Source: Labilithrix luteola (lineage in GTDB: Bacteria; Myxococcota_A; Polyangia; Polyangiales; Polyangiaceae). Taken from it: a stretch of DNA of 64,000 nt. Each line of letters opens with the position of its first letter. Position 1 is the first letter of the stretch. Below are positions 25,320 to 33,686 of the stretch, in pieces. Where the stretch lies: positions 4,689,001-4,753,000 of the forward strand of contig NZ_CP012333.1 of the NCBI RefSeq assembly GCF_001263205.1. The letters are read 5' to 3'. The notes beneath the pieces are model-generated. The model had not been told where the DNA came from. It saw only the letters and a list, made by a program, of their open reading frames with translations, and did no database searches. Position numbers and translations under genes: made by a program.

Positions 25320-27073
25320 TGAAACCTCCTGACCTTGAATGCCGGGGCCAACGCCACGGACGAGAGCACCTCAGCCATCGGCGCTCCGCTTCGCGCTTTG
25401 CGTTCGATCTCGGAGAGGAGACATCCGTCTTTGTCCGGTGTCTCGACCCGTCTCTGGGTGAATCGGAAGTAGTGCCGTGCGAGGCACGAGTGAAACAGCT
25501 TGCTCTCGTCGACTGCCTGCGAGAGCTCGGTCGCGTCCGACATCTGGCGCGCGTCGCTCGGCTGCACCGCAGGCGCCGCGGTCGTGTCGACCGGCAGCGA
25601 GCCGATCAACTTGCCCTCCGCGTCGAAGACGCGCTCTTCCGTTCTCTCGCGACCGAGTGCGTCGAAGTTCTCGGTCAGAAACCCAGGAGGGTTGATACGC
25701 GTCAGATGGCAGCCCGCGCATGCGCCGCTGGACGTGAGATTGGCCACCGCTTGCCGCGTCGTCTGGAGATCCTGCGGCGTCGGAGGTTTCGAGTTGACGT
25801 TGGGGGGTGGCGTGCCCACCTGCTGGCAGAGGACCGCGTTGCGGATCACGTAGCCCTTGTGGATCGGACGCGTCGTCGAGGTCCCGGTCGAGAGGAGCGC
25901 TGCGCGCGTCAGGAGGCCGGCGCGCTTTTCGGAGGTGAAGAGCGGGGCGGGGCCCGTACCGCTCCAAACGGGGACGCCGTAGATCGAGGCGAGGTAGCCG
26001 TCCTTGGCGTAGGCATGCTTGTCCTTCAGGAAGTCGCTGACGCTGCCTCCTCCGGAGGTGATCGCGAACGCCGAGAGCAAGACGTCGTCGATCATCTGGG
26101 CGCGCCCTGAATCTGGCGGCATGTCGTCGCCGGCGAAGGCCTTGAAGGCGGGATCGTTCTTCAGCACGTCGAGCGGCGCGAGCTCGTCGAGGCGAAGCCA
26201 CTGCGCGATGAAGCCGTCGAGCGCGTTGCGAAGCTCCGGATCGCCAACGAGGCGCTCGACCTGCGTTCGATAGCCCGCCTCGTCGAGGAGAGCGTTCTCC
26301 TCCGCGGCCTTCCAGAGCTCGTCGTCGGGAGGCGACTGCCAGAACTGATAGGACAAGCGCGCCGCGAGCTCGAAGCTCGACAGCGGCGCGGTCTCCTCCG
26401 AATCGGCGGTCCCGTGCTCGACGCGGTAGAGCGTCTGCGGTGCGTTCAGGATCGCGGCGATGACGTCGGCGACGCCCGCGGGATCGACGGGCTTGTCGCC
26501 GGCGATGTCGGCGTAAAAGGCGAGATCTCCGGCGTCGAGCGGAGCGCGCATGATCCGCGCGGCCCACGTGGCGATGAAGTCATCGAGGCAGGCGCGATCA
26601 TTGTCCGTTGCGGAGTCGGTCGCGCACGCTCCCAGCAGCGCCTCAATCCGCGCCGGGGTCGCAGTGAGCTCCTTGCCGATCGCGATCGCGATCTCGTAAA
26701 TCGCGTCGACCTGGGTTTGCTGAATGGCTTGATCGCCACGGTCGTATCCGCCTTTCAGATCGCCTGGCGCCGGCGTTCGGAGATCTTCCGGGTAGCGTAC
26801 GAACGTGTCCCCGATGCTCTTCCAGATCTCTTCGGCGTCGTTGGGGTTGGCGAGCGCGACGGCGAACTTGAGCGTGTTTTCGAGCTCGGCGCGCGAAAGG
26901 CGAGGGAGCGCCAGCTCGTCGGGCTTGGCCGCCCCGTCGCAGGTGAAGAGGCCTTTTTCGCTCGTGCCGTCGCCGCCTTCAGACCCCGAGCCGTCGTTGC
27001 TCGGATCGGAGTTGGAGCAGGCGGCGACCACGGCGAGTGCGAGCGCGAGCGGCCCCAGGAGGTGCTTTCCCAT
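25316..27073 (-). CDS. DUF1592/DUF1588/DUF1585 cytochrome-like lipoprotein
   Basis: A 585-residue lipoprotein (signal MGKHLLGPLALALAVVAAC) of the multi-domain DUF1595-1592-1588-1585 family. DUF1592 lies centrally (FELAARLSYQFWQSPPDDEL), then DUF1588 (LLTRAALLSTGTSTTRPIHK). A haem-type CAGCH follows near residue 455, and the DUF1585 tail near CLARHYFRFTQRR. The family normally pairs with DUF1552, as here. The start precedes the signal peptide and has GAAGGGAG 6 bp upstream. A palindrome lies about 91-131 bp upstream. The substrate is unknown. Confidence 0.93.
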   Translation of the reverse strand: MGKHLLGPLALALAVVAACSNSDPSNDGSGSEGGDGTSEKGLFTCDGAAKPDELALPRLSRAELENTLKFAVALANPNDAEEIWKSIGDTFVRYPEDLRTPAPGDLKGGYDRGDQAIQQTQVDAIYEIAIAIGKELTATPARIEALLGACATDSATDNDRACLDDFIATWAARIMRAPLDAGDLAFYADIAGDKPVDPAGVADVIAAILNAPQTLYRVEHGTADSEETAPLSSFELAARLSYQFWQSPPDDELWKAAEENALLDEAGYRTQVERLVGDPELRNALDGFIAQWLRLDELAPLDVLKNDPAFKAFAGDDMPPDSGRAQMIDDVLLSAFAITSGGGSVSDFLKDKHAYAKDGYLASIYGVPVWSGTGPAPLFTSEKRAGLLTRAALLSTGTSTTRPIHKGYVIRNAVLCQQVGTPPPNVNSKPPTPQDLQTTRQAVANLTSSGACAGCHLTRINPPGFLTENFDALGRERTEERVFDAEGKLIGSLPVDTTAAPAVQPSDARQMSDATELSQAVDESKLFHSCLARHYFRFTQRRVETPDKDGCLLSEIERKARSGAPMAEVLSSVALAPAFKVRRFQ

Positions 27074-27163
27074 GACCGGCTCCCTTCGCAAGGGCCACGC
27101 CAAGGGCGTCCCACGCGGTTTTGCCGGAGAAATCGACGACCGAACCGCCCGTTCGGCGCATGG

Positions 27164-27204
27164 GATGGAAAGGATCCTTCGAGCCTCGAAGGATTCGTTC
27201 CATC
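27164..27204. promoter_or_regulatory. 41-bp interrupted palindrome upstream of the DUF1592 operon
   Basis: The inner arms ATCCTTCGAG (27174-27183) and CTCGAAGGAT (27185-27194) are perfect. The outer arms GATGGAA (27164-27170) and TTCCATC (27198-27204) are also perfect. It overlaps the stop codon of the sigma54 activator gene and lies 91-131 bp before the DUF1592 start. It may be a binding site for the adjacent activator or a transcription terminator; it has no T-run. Confidence 0.6.
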
Positions 27205-28534
27205 AGCGTGTGCGTGCGCGTAGCATCGTGAAGTACCGCCGGCTCATGCCCGAGGCTTCCGCGGCGCGGACGATGTCGCCGCCGTGATCGGCGAGCATCT
27301 GCTCCACATAGCGGCGCTCGAAGTCGGCCATGATGCGCTCGCGGGCGCGCGCGAACGGGAGCCGCTCCGAGAGCACGCCCGAGATCGGATCGGTCGCGGG
27401 TGCGTTTGGTGATGCCGTTGGGCTCGTGCTCGGCGCGGCGAGATCGCCGAGCGCGAGGAAGCGCGCGACGGCGTTGCGGAGCTGGCGCACGTTGCCGGGC
27501 CACGGCTCGCGTTCCCACCGCTTCAAGACGTCGTGGGGGAGCGCGCTCGCGTCTGCGCCGAGCTGGTGGCAGAGCCACCGCGCGAGCACCGTGATGTCGC
27601 CGCGCCGTTCGCGGAGCGGAGGGAGCTCGATCCTCGTGACGGCGAGGCGATGAAAAAGATCGTCGCGAAACCGACCGGCCTGGACCTCCTTGTCGAGATC
27701 GCGTCGCGTTGCAGCGAGGATCCGGACGTCGACGCGGATCGGCTTGTCGCCGCCGATGCGCCGCACCTCCGAGCGCTCGACCGCGCGGAGGAGCTTCGGC
27801 TGGAGCGAGGCGTCGAGGTCGCCGATCTCGTCGATGAGCAGTGTTCCGCCGCTTGCGAGCTCGAAGACGCCGCGCCGTTGCGCCGTCGCACCGGTGAAGG
27901 CCCCCTTCTCGTGTCCGAAGAGCTCCGACTCGACGAGGTTCGGCGGGACCGCCGTGCAATCGAAGACGACGAACGGCCCCTGCGCGCGCGGGCCCATCGT
28001 GTGGAGCGCCTCGGCGAGCGCCTCCTTGCCTGTCCCTGTCTCGCCCTCGATGATCACGGGCACGTTCGCCGCCGCGAGGCGCTCGCAGAGCGGATAGAGC
28101 CGGCGCATCTCCGTGCTGGCGCCGACGAGCGGTCCGAAGCTCACGACGGGAGGGAGCGGCGGCGGCGCATCGAGGACGCTCCGCTCGATGCGCAGCACGA
28201 TGCCGCCGACACGAAGCTGCTCACCACCCACGAGGAGCGCGTCGCGGACACGCACGCCGTTGACGAACGTGCCGTTGGTCGAGCCGAGATCGACGAGGCG
28301 AAGCGATCGATCGACGACCTCGAGCGACGCGTGACGGCGCGAGAGCTCGCGATCGGTGAGGCGGAGCTCGCACGCAGGGCCGCTCCCGAGGAGGAGACGG
28401 CCCCCGTGACTGGCGGCGATCTCGAAGGTCTCTCCCGAGGCCACCGTCAGGACGAACGATGCTTCGGGCGCCGGATTCGGGTCGAAGCGGGTCGAGAGCA
28501 GCGTCGAGAGCTCGTCGTCGGTCGGTGAGTGCAT
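27203..28534 (-). CDS. FHA-domain sigma54-dependent transcriptional activator
   Basis: A 443-residue enhancer-binding protein. The N-terminal FHA domain spans about residues 35-115 (LLLGSGPACELRLTDRELSR, RHASLEV, STNGTFVNG) and binds phosphothreonine. The AAA+ domain follows with Walker A GETGTGKE, the sigma54-contacting GAFTGA loop and the ELFGHEKG region. A Fis-type HTH ends the protein (DIVRAAEASGMSRRYF). In myxobacteria such proteins are controlled by partner Ser/Thr kinases, and one is encoded upstream on the same strand. The ATG at 28534 lies 1 bp after the previous stop. The DUF1592 operon downstream is its likely target. Confidence 0.94.
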   Translation of the reverse strand: MHSPTDDELSTLLSTRFDPNPAPEASFVLTVASGETFEIAASHGGRLLLGSGPACELRLTDRELSRRHASLEVVDRSLRLVDLGSTNGTFVNGVRVRDALLVGGEQLRVGGIVLRIERSVLDAPPPLPPVVSFGPLVGASTEMRRLYPLCERLAAANVPVIIEGETGTGKEALAEALHTMGPRAQGPFVVFDCTAVPPNLVESELFGHEKGAFTGATAQRRGVFELASGGTLLIDEIGDLDASLQPKLLRAVERSEVRRIGGDKPIRVDVRILAATRRDLDKEVQAGRFRDDLFHRLAVTRIELPPLRERRGDITVLARWLCHQLGADASALPHDVLKRWEREPWPGNVRQLRNAVARFLALGDLAAPSTSPTASPNAPATDPISGVLSERLPFARARERIMADFERRYVEQMLADHGGDIVRAAEASGMSRRYFTMLRARTR

Positions 28535-28535
28535 C

Positions 28536-29603
28536 CTACTTGGCGATCCATACCACCGTGCCCCTCGGACCGGCATTCGCGACGTAGACGCGTTGGTCGT
28601 CGACCGCGATCGCGCGTGCGGTCGGCAGATCCTTGGCGAGGACGATCGCAGCGCCGCCCTCCTTCGGCACTTTGGAGATCGTGCCGGCGGAGACGACGTA
28701 GACGTACGAAGCGTCGACGGCGATCGCGGACGCGCTCGGGATCGCGCTGATCTGCGTCGGCGCGAACGGTTGAGCCGTCGAAGCGCGCATCACGGCATTC
28801 GCGCTCGTCCAGAACGCGAAGCGGTCGTCGAGGGCGAACGCGATCGCGCCACGCTGGCCCTCCGCGAGAATGTTCGAGCGTCCCCCTCCAGGCTCGTCGC
28901 AGGTGGGTGCGCAATACACGATTTGCCGATCGCCGTCGCCGCTGGCGAACACGAAGCCCGCCTTGCCGAGCGCGAGTCCGGTCGGGTGCGGCCAGCCGTA
29001 ACCGGCGACGAAGTCCGTTCGGTTTTGGGTGCAGCCTGTTGCGGCGCAGCGCGCGACGCCGCCGACGTCGCTCGCGGCGGTCCAATAGAAGAAGCTCTCG
29101 TTCGCCGCGAGGGCGTCGACGTTGGATCCGGCACTGTCGTCGACCCGCACGATTTCGTCGGTGCCCTTTGCCCAACGAAGGATCGCATCGCCCAGCGTCC
29201 AGAACACGTGGGTGGTCGTCGGGGCGATGGCAACCACCGCGCGCTCTTCGACGTGGAGCTGCTTGACGGTCGCGCAGTTCTTCTCGGTGCAGTACCAGAC
29301 GCCACCGGAGCCGCCGCTTCCCCAGTAGACCGATCGATCGTCGACCGCGATCGATCGGAGATCGTCCTGCGCGTCCGCGACGATCTTCGGCTGGCAGAAG
29401 CCGTCGTCGCAGGGCTGTCCGAGACAGTCATGGCCGCACTGACCGCAGTTCTTCGCGTCGCGCAGGACGTCCGTGCACGAAGCCGGGCCGCCGTCCGGCG
29501 CAGAATCCAGCGATGTCGTCGCGAGCTCGCCGACCGAGTACGTACACGCGGCGATGGAAGCCAGCACGACGATCGCCGGCGCGAGCGAGGTCCGGGCGTG
29601 CAC
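28536..29603 (-). CDS. exported beta-propeller-like lipoprotein
   Basis: About 355 residues from a GTG at 29603 (signal TSLAPAIVVLASIAAC, lipobox AAC). A Cys-rich linker (CGQCGHDCLGQPCDDGFCQP) is followed by repeated YW-type blades (DDRSVYWGSGG, ESFFYWTA, DDRFAFWTSA, DASYVYVVSAG, DDQRVYVANA), which fit a six- or seven-bladed propeller. Related myxobacterial lipoproteins are common and of unknown function. It could be the external sensor of the kinase/activator set around it. The start codon is uncertain. Confidence 0.8.
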   Translation of the reverse strand: MHARTSLAPAIVVLASIAACTYSVGELATTSLDSAPDGGPASCTDVLRDAKNCGQCGHDCLGQPCDDGFCQPKIVADAQDDLRSIAVDDRSVYWGSGGSGGVWYCTEKNCATVKQLHVEERAVVAIAPTTTHVFWTLGDAILRWAKGTDEIVRVDDSAGSNVDALAANESFFYWTAASDVGGVARCAATGCTQNRTDFVAGYGWPHPTGLALGKAGFVFASGDGDRQIVYCAPTCDEPGGGRSNILAEGQRGAIAFALDDRFAFWTSANAVMRASTAQPFAPTQISAIPSASAIAVDASYVYVVSAGTISKVPKEGGAAIVLAKDLPTARAIAVDDQRVYVANAGPRGTVVWIAK

Positions 29604-29620
29604 GGAGGAGAGCTTAGCGC

Positions 29621-30526
29621 TCAAAACGTTCCGGCGGCACCGAAGACGCCGAGCGCGATCTTCGGCGACGGCGGGCGCAGCGCTGTGAGGAGGAGGACTC
29701 CCCCCGTCACCGCGCAGACGGCGGCCGCGCCCCACGCGACGTTTGCCCACGTCCGAAGGCCGACTGCCTGCGAGCGCGCGTCGTCGTCGAGGCGCCGCGA
29801 GTCTTCGAACCGATCGCGAGCGTCGAGACCGAGAGAGCCTAGGACGAGCGCTCCGCCCGCAGCGGCTACGCTGGTCCCGAGCGCGACGAAGCCGAGCGTG
29901 CGTCCCGCGGAGCCGTTCGCCTTCGGTGGTTCTGCGGGGCTTGGCGCAGTTCTGGGCGGAGGTTCAGGAGCCGCCGCCGCAGGTGTCGCAGGCGGGGTCA
30001 CTCGGATCGACACGTGTTCGCCGGCGCCCGCTTCGATCTCTTGTCGGACGAGGCGACCGTCGGCGAAGTGGACGACGAGCTCGTGTCGGCCTCGCGGGAG
30101 ATGGACCGTCGCGGGCAGTTGCCGGCCTTCCGCGTGCGCGACGGAGACGCTCGCCGGCGTCGCTGCATCGACCCGCAGCGTGAGAAGCGATCGTTCGAGG
30201 GAAGCGAGCCGCTCGCGTGCGCGGGTCTGAGCGCTCGACGGAAGGCTCGGATCCTCGAGCGCGAGCGCGTAGTCGTCGGCCGCGCGCGCGGGCTCCGAGG
30301 CGGGGTCCCACGAGAGCGCCGCGTTGTAGATCGACTGTCCTCGCGGTGCCTCACGGTAGGCGTCTTCGAACTTGCGCGCCGCGGTCACGAAGTCCTTCTG
30401 CGCGAACGCCGCGCGCGCCTCGTCAAAGAGCGTGGCGGGGGATCGTTCGCCCTCGGCAGCGGCGCGACCAACGATTAACGCGACCGCGAAGAAGAACTGT
30501 GACGCGATCCGCGCGAGTCGCTTCAT
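29621..30526 (-). CDS. TPR/PEGA-like membrane protein of the kinase operon
   Basis: A 301-residue protein with a signal peptide (MKRLARIASQFFFAVALIVGRAAA), a TPR-like helical repeat (LFDEARAAFAQKDFVTAARK and following), and a beta domain resembling PEGA (TLRVDAATPASVSV, RGRHELVVHFADG). A Pro/Ala linker and two C-terminal membrane segments (FVALGTSVAAAGGALVLGSL and VAWGAAAVCAVTGGVLLL) follow. It overlaps the kinase stop by 4 nt (ATGA). Proteins of this plan often accompany myxobacterial Ser/Thr kinases; a scaffold or envelope-sensing role is inference. Confidence 0.85.
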   Translation of the reverse strand: MKRLARIASQFFFAVALIVGRAAAEGERSPATLFDEARAAFAQKDFVTAARKFEDAYREAPRGQSIYNAALSWDPASEPARAADDYALALEDPSLPSSAQTRARERLASLERSLLTLRVDAATPASVSVAHAEGRQLPATVHLPRGRHELVVHFADGRLVRQEIEAGAGEHVSIRVTPPATPAAAAPEPPPRTAPSPAEPPKANGSAGRTLGFVALGTSVAAAGGALVLGSLGLDARDRFEDSRRLDDDARSQAVGLRTWANVAWGAAAVCAVTGGVLLLTALRPPSPKIALGVFGAAGTF

Positions 30527-31857
30527 TCGTTCTTGTACGGATTGTCAAGCAGAGCGCCGCCGTTCGTCGAGGACTTTGTCGACGTGCCCCTCGCGCGCGG
30601 CGCCGTGCGAGGCCGCGGCGAGGCTGGGGCTGGCGCCGATGCCGATGCCGATGCCGATGCAGACGTCACGGCCGCCGGCGGCTGCTCGAGGATCGCGGAC
30701 GGGGGGGGCAACACGTGGGTGGTAGCGGAAGAGCTCGCCGTGGTCGGCGGCGCGATCGGCGGCGCGATTACGGAGGCGGGAGCACGCTTCACGACGACGA
30801 TCGCGGCGGCGGCTGCGCTCGCAGCGACGATCGGGAGGAGCACCGCGGGAAGGATCCACCGGCGTGAAGGCGCGCGCACGCTGCTCGTTGCTCGGCGTCG
30901 TATCGCTTCGGCGATCGACGTCGCGCGCGCACCGAGCTGACCCTGCGCGACGCGGCGGACGAAGGCGCCGATCTCGATCGTATCGGCGATCGGCGCGGCC
31001 GCGCGTATCGCGGCGCCGAGCTCGCGCGCCGTTCCCCATCGGCGTTGTGCGTCGAGCTCGAGCGCTTGCGCGATCGCGTCGTCGAGGGCGGGCGGCAGCG
31101 CGGGCGCGATCGATCTCGCCCGGCGCGGCTTTTCGGTGACGAGGCGGAGCATCATCGAGGCGTGGTCTCCGCTGCCGAAGAGGCGTTCGCCCGTGCACAT
31201 CTCCCACGCGACGACGCCGGCCGCCCAGATGTCGACGCGTCGATCGAGCGTGCGCCCACGGAGCTGCTCCGGGGCCATGTAGCCGAACTTCCCTTTGACG
31301 ACGCCGCTCTCGGTGACCGCCTCGTTGTCCCTCGATTTCGCGATCCCGAAGTCGGTGAGGCGTGCGACGCCGTCGACTCCGACGAGGATGTTGTGAGGGG
31401 AGAAATCGCGATGCACGATCGCGAGCGGTGCGCCGTCGTCGCCACAAAGCTCGTGGGCAGCGTGCAGTCCTTCGAGCGCGCCGCAGACGATCCCGAGACC
31501 GATCGATAGCGGCATCCTCTCGCCGGATGCCTCGAGGCTCCGAGCGAGCTCGGCAAGGCTGTCGCCCTCGACGTAGTCCATCACGAGGTAGACGCCGCCA
31601 GTGGCCTCGTCCGCGTGGAGCACCTGCGCGACGTTGGGGTGACGGATGCGCGTCGCGATCCGCGCCTCGGCCACGAGCTCACGCGCGCGATCGAGTCGGG
31701 CGCGCAGGTGAGGATGTGTCAGCTTGAGCGCGTAGAGCGCCCCCACGCGCTCGGTATGCTGCGCGAGATAGACCGTGGCCATCCCGCCGCTGCCGATCGG
31801 AAAGAGCAGCTCGTACGGTCCGAGCCTGGACGGCGTCTGGGGCAGCGCAGCGCCCAT
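30523..31857 (-). CDS. transmembrane Ser/Thr protein kinase (PknB type)
   Basis: A 444-residue kinase. The cytosolic kinase domain spans residues 12 to about 275: GSGGMATVY glycine loop, K45 in YALKL, catalytic VHRDFSPHN, DFGIAKS and GYMAPEQL are all present, so it should be active. One membrane segment (WILPAVLLPIVAASAAAAAI) follows, then a low-complexity Ser/Ala/Pro tail partly coded by repeats of the hexamer CCGATG. The ATG at 31857 sits just before the domain, although the frame stays open upstream through an aldehyde-dehydrogenase remnant. The gene heads an operon with the TPR-like protein, the lipoprotein and the FHA activator. Confidence 0.93.
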   Translation of the reverse strand: MGAALPQTPSRLGPYELLFPIGSGGMATVYLAQHTERVGALYALKLTHPHLRARLDRARELVAEARIATRIRHPNVAQVLHADEATGGVYLVMDYVEGDSLAELARSLEASGERMPLSIGLGIVCGALEGLHAAHELCGDDGAPLAIVHRDFSPHNILVGVDGVARLTDFGIAKSRDNEAVTESGVVKGKFGYMAPEQLRGRTLDRRVDIWAAGVVAWEMCTGERLFGSGDHASMMLRLVTEKPRRARSIAPALPPALDDAIAQALELDAQRRWGTARELGAAIRAAAPIADTIEIGAFVRRVAQGQLGARATSIAEAIRRRATSSVRAPSRRWILPAVLLPIVAASAAAAAIVVVKRAPASVIAPPIAPPTTASSSATTHVLPPPSAILEQPPAAVTSASASASASAPAPASPRPRTAPRARGTSTKSSTNGGALLDNPYKNE

Positions 31858-31989
31858 GGCATCGATGTAGTAGCACGGCGGCTTCCGAGTTTCGCGACTT
31901 CTCCGGTGCGCATCGTCGAGAGCGAAAGCCGTCCACGTCGAAGGAGTCGTCGCAGCTACCCATTCTTTGGGCCGACCTCGAGGCCCGCG

Positions 31990-32225
31990 GCGCGGCATGG
32001 CTTTCCGCACCTCTTCGAGCCGGCTCTTCGGAACAAGGAGTCTCGCCCCAGCCGCACACGCTTGGCCGCTGTTCATGAAGGCTATGATGAGCGCTGCAGG
32101 AATGGCCTGATCGAGCACCGCATCGTCGAGGAGGATCGAGGGCGACTTCCCGCCGAGCTCGAGTGTGACGCGCTTCATGGTCGCCGCGCCGTCCCGCATG
32201 ATCGAATCCTTTCCGCGAGCGATCG
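31990..32225 (-). pseudogene. aldehyde dehydrogenase internal fragment
   Basis: About 70 codons match the middle of NAD(P)-dependent aldehyde dehydrogenases: SIMRDGAATMKRVTLELGGK, then AFMNSGQACAAGARLLVP with the catalytic Cys. Neither the Rossmann part nor the C-terminus is present. The fragment is in the same open frame as the kinase gene downstream, with no stop between. Confidence 0.75.
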
Positions 32226-32398
32226 CCTTAGGTAGTCGCGCAGATCGGCGACGGCGGCGGCGTCTTTCAGCCCGTCGCCCCACGCCTGATCGCTCCTATC
32301 CGTCAGCATTTCGGCCAGTTTCGCCCCATTCGCAGAAAAGAGTACGAGGCGAGGTAAGGCCCGGCAGGGGCCGGCGTCTCAGGTTCAGAAAGGCAGAA

Positions 32399-33103
32399 AT
32401 GGTGGTCATCATGAACAGCTCGATCAAGAACGTGGTCCTCGTGCACGGTGGTTTCGTCGACGGCTCCGGCTGGGAGAAGGTCTACGGCATCCTTCGCGGG
32501 AAGGGCTTCCACGTGAGCATCGTCCAGAACCCGACGACCTCGCTCGCGGACGACGTCGCGGCGACGAACCGCGTCCTCGATCAGCAGGATGGCCCGACGG
32601 TCCTCGTCGGTCACTCGTACGGCGGCGTCGTGATCACGGAGGCCGGCAATCACCCGAAGGTCGCGAGCCTCGCCTACATCGCGGCCTTCGCTCCCGATGA
32701 AGGTGAGTCCGTGGCGGCGCTCATCGCGAACCCGCCTCCGGGCGCTGCGGTTCCGCCGATCCTTCCTCCGCGGGACGGCTTCCTCCTCCTCGACCGCGCG
32801 AAGTTCGCCGAGTCATTCGCAGGCGACTTGGATCCGAAGCTGGCCGAGTTCCGCGCGAACTCGCAGGTTCCGTGGGGCGTCGCAGCGCTCGAGGGCAAGG
32901 TGACGAAGCCCGCGTGGCGCGGCAAGTCGAGCTGGTACTTGGTGTCGACCGAGGACCGGATGATCCCGCCGCCCGCGCAGCAAATGATGTCGAAGCGCAT
33001 CGGCGCGTCCGTCAGCGAGGTGAAGGGCAGCCACGCGATCTACGAGTCGCAGCCTGCGGCCGTCGCGACGGTGATCGAGAACGCGAGCCGCGGCATTCGG
33101 TGA
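32399..33103 (+). CDS. cytosolic alpha/beta hydrolase, paralogue 4
   Basis: A 234-residue member of the hydrolase family at 6407, 10690 and 11565, on the opposite strand and far from them. The catalytic set is intact: HGGFVDGSGW, GHSYGG, STEDRMIPPPAQ and GSHAIYES. There is no signal peptide. AGAAAGG precedes the ATG at 32399; the ATG at 32411 is an alternative. The leader resembles that of paralogue 1, so the copies share upstream DNA. It is followed directly by a LysR remnant on the other strand. Confidence 0.9.
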   Translation: MVVIMNSSIKNVVLVHGGFVDGSGWEKVYGILRGKGFHVSIVQNPTTSLADDVAATNRVLDQQDGPTVLVGHSYGGVVITEAGNHPKVASLAYIAAFAPDEGESVAALIANPPPGAAVPPILPPRDGFLLLDRAKFAESFAGDLDPKLAEFRANSQVPWGVAALEGKVTKPAWRGKSSWYLVSTEDRMIPPPAQQMMSKRIGASVSEVKGSHAIYESQPAAVATVIENASRGIR

Positions 33104-33316
33104 CTAAGGTGTCGGGCCGAGCTCCCAGGGTGGTGGCGTCATATGCGACTGAAGGTGGTCGATGAACGCCTTCACCTTGGGCGAGATGTGGCGGGTGCTC
33201 GGGTAGACCAGGTGAATCGGGATCGCAGGCGCGCTCCACTCTGGAAGAACACGTTCGAGGCGCCGCGCGCGCAGGTCGGCGATGCACTGAAAGGAGGGAA
33301 GCAGTGTGACCTAGAA
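33104..33316 (-). pseudogene. LysR regulator C-terminal remnant
   Basis: The minus strand encodes a LysR effector-domain end (LLPSFQCIADLRARRLERVL, IPIHLVYPSTRHISPKVKAF, then a stop at 33104). The HTH and most of the effector domain are missing; an in-frame stop lies just before the match. It was probably the convergent regulator of a hydrolase-like neighbour. Confidence 0.7.
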
Positions 33317-33686
33317 GGAGGGCGAGCGCTGGACGTTCACCCCGCCCAACGATCACGGAGGTGACGGGGCTCTTGAGCGATACAACCTCGTCCAAGTGCG
33401 CGGACGAGATCGGGCGCAGGCTGGCGTCGCCAAATGAAGGAGCCGTCGATGAGTCGGTCTTTCGGCCTCGGGCCGGGTTGCAGCCATCCTCCGCAAGCGC
33501 CGGCGGCGCCCACGAGCGACGTCTCGAGCGTGTCGTCGGGGGCGAGCGGCGAGAACAACGCCGCCGAACCCGTGTTCGAGGCCGAGGTCATTGGTGCGTT
33601 TACCAAATGATGAGCGATGGGCCTGATCTCGGGCTGGATAGCTCGGTCGAAATCGTCGCCCCGTATGAACACGCCGGACTCACGCC
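33317..33686. other. no gene recognised
   Basis: Open frames exist on both strands (for example a minus-strand frame reading SAALFSPLAPDDTLETSLVG), but none resembles a known family or has a convincing start. It may be further decayed sequence. Confidence 0.35.

Noticed and set aside
27088..27102. A sigma54 promoter match (TGGCGT-N5-TTGC) upstream of the DUF1592 gene
   Set aside because: The spacing fits, but transcription would begin about 3 nt before the ATG and exclude the GAAGGGAG ribosome site. I treat it as chance.
27533..30230. Long plus-strand reading frames opposite the FHA activator and the propeller lipoprotein
   Set aside because: They are antisense to well-supported genes, rich in Arg and Ala, and match no family; this is typical of high-GC DNA.
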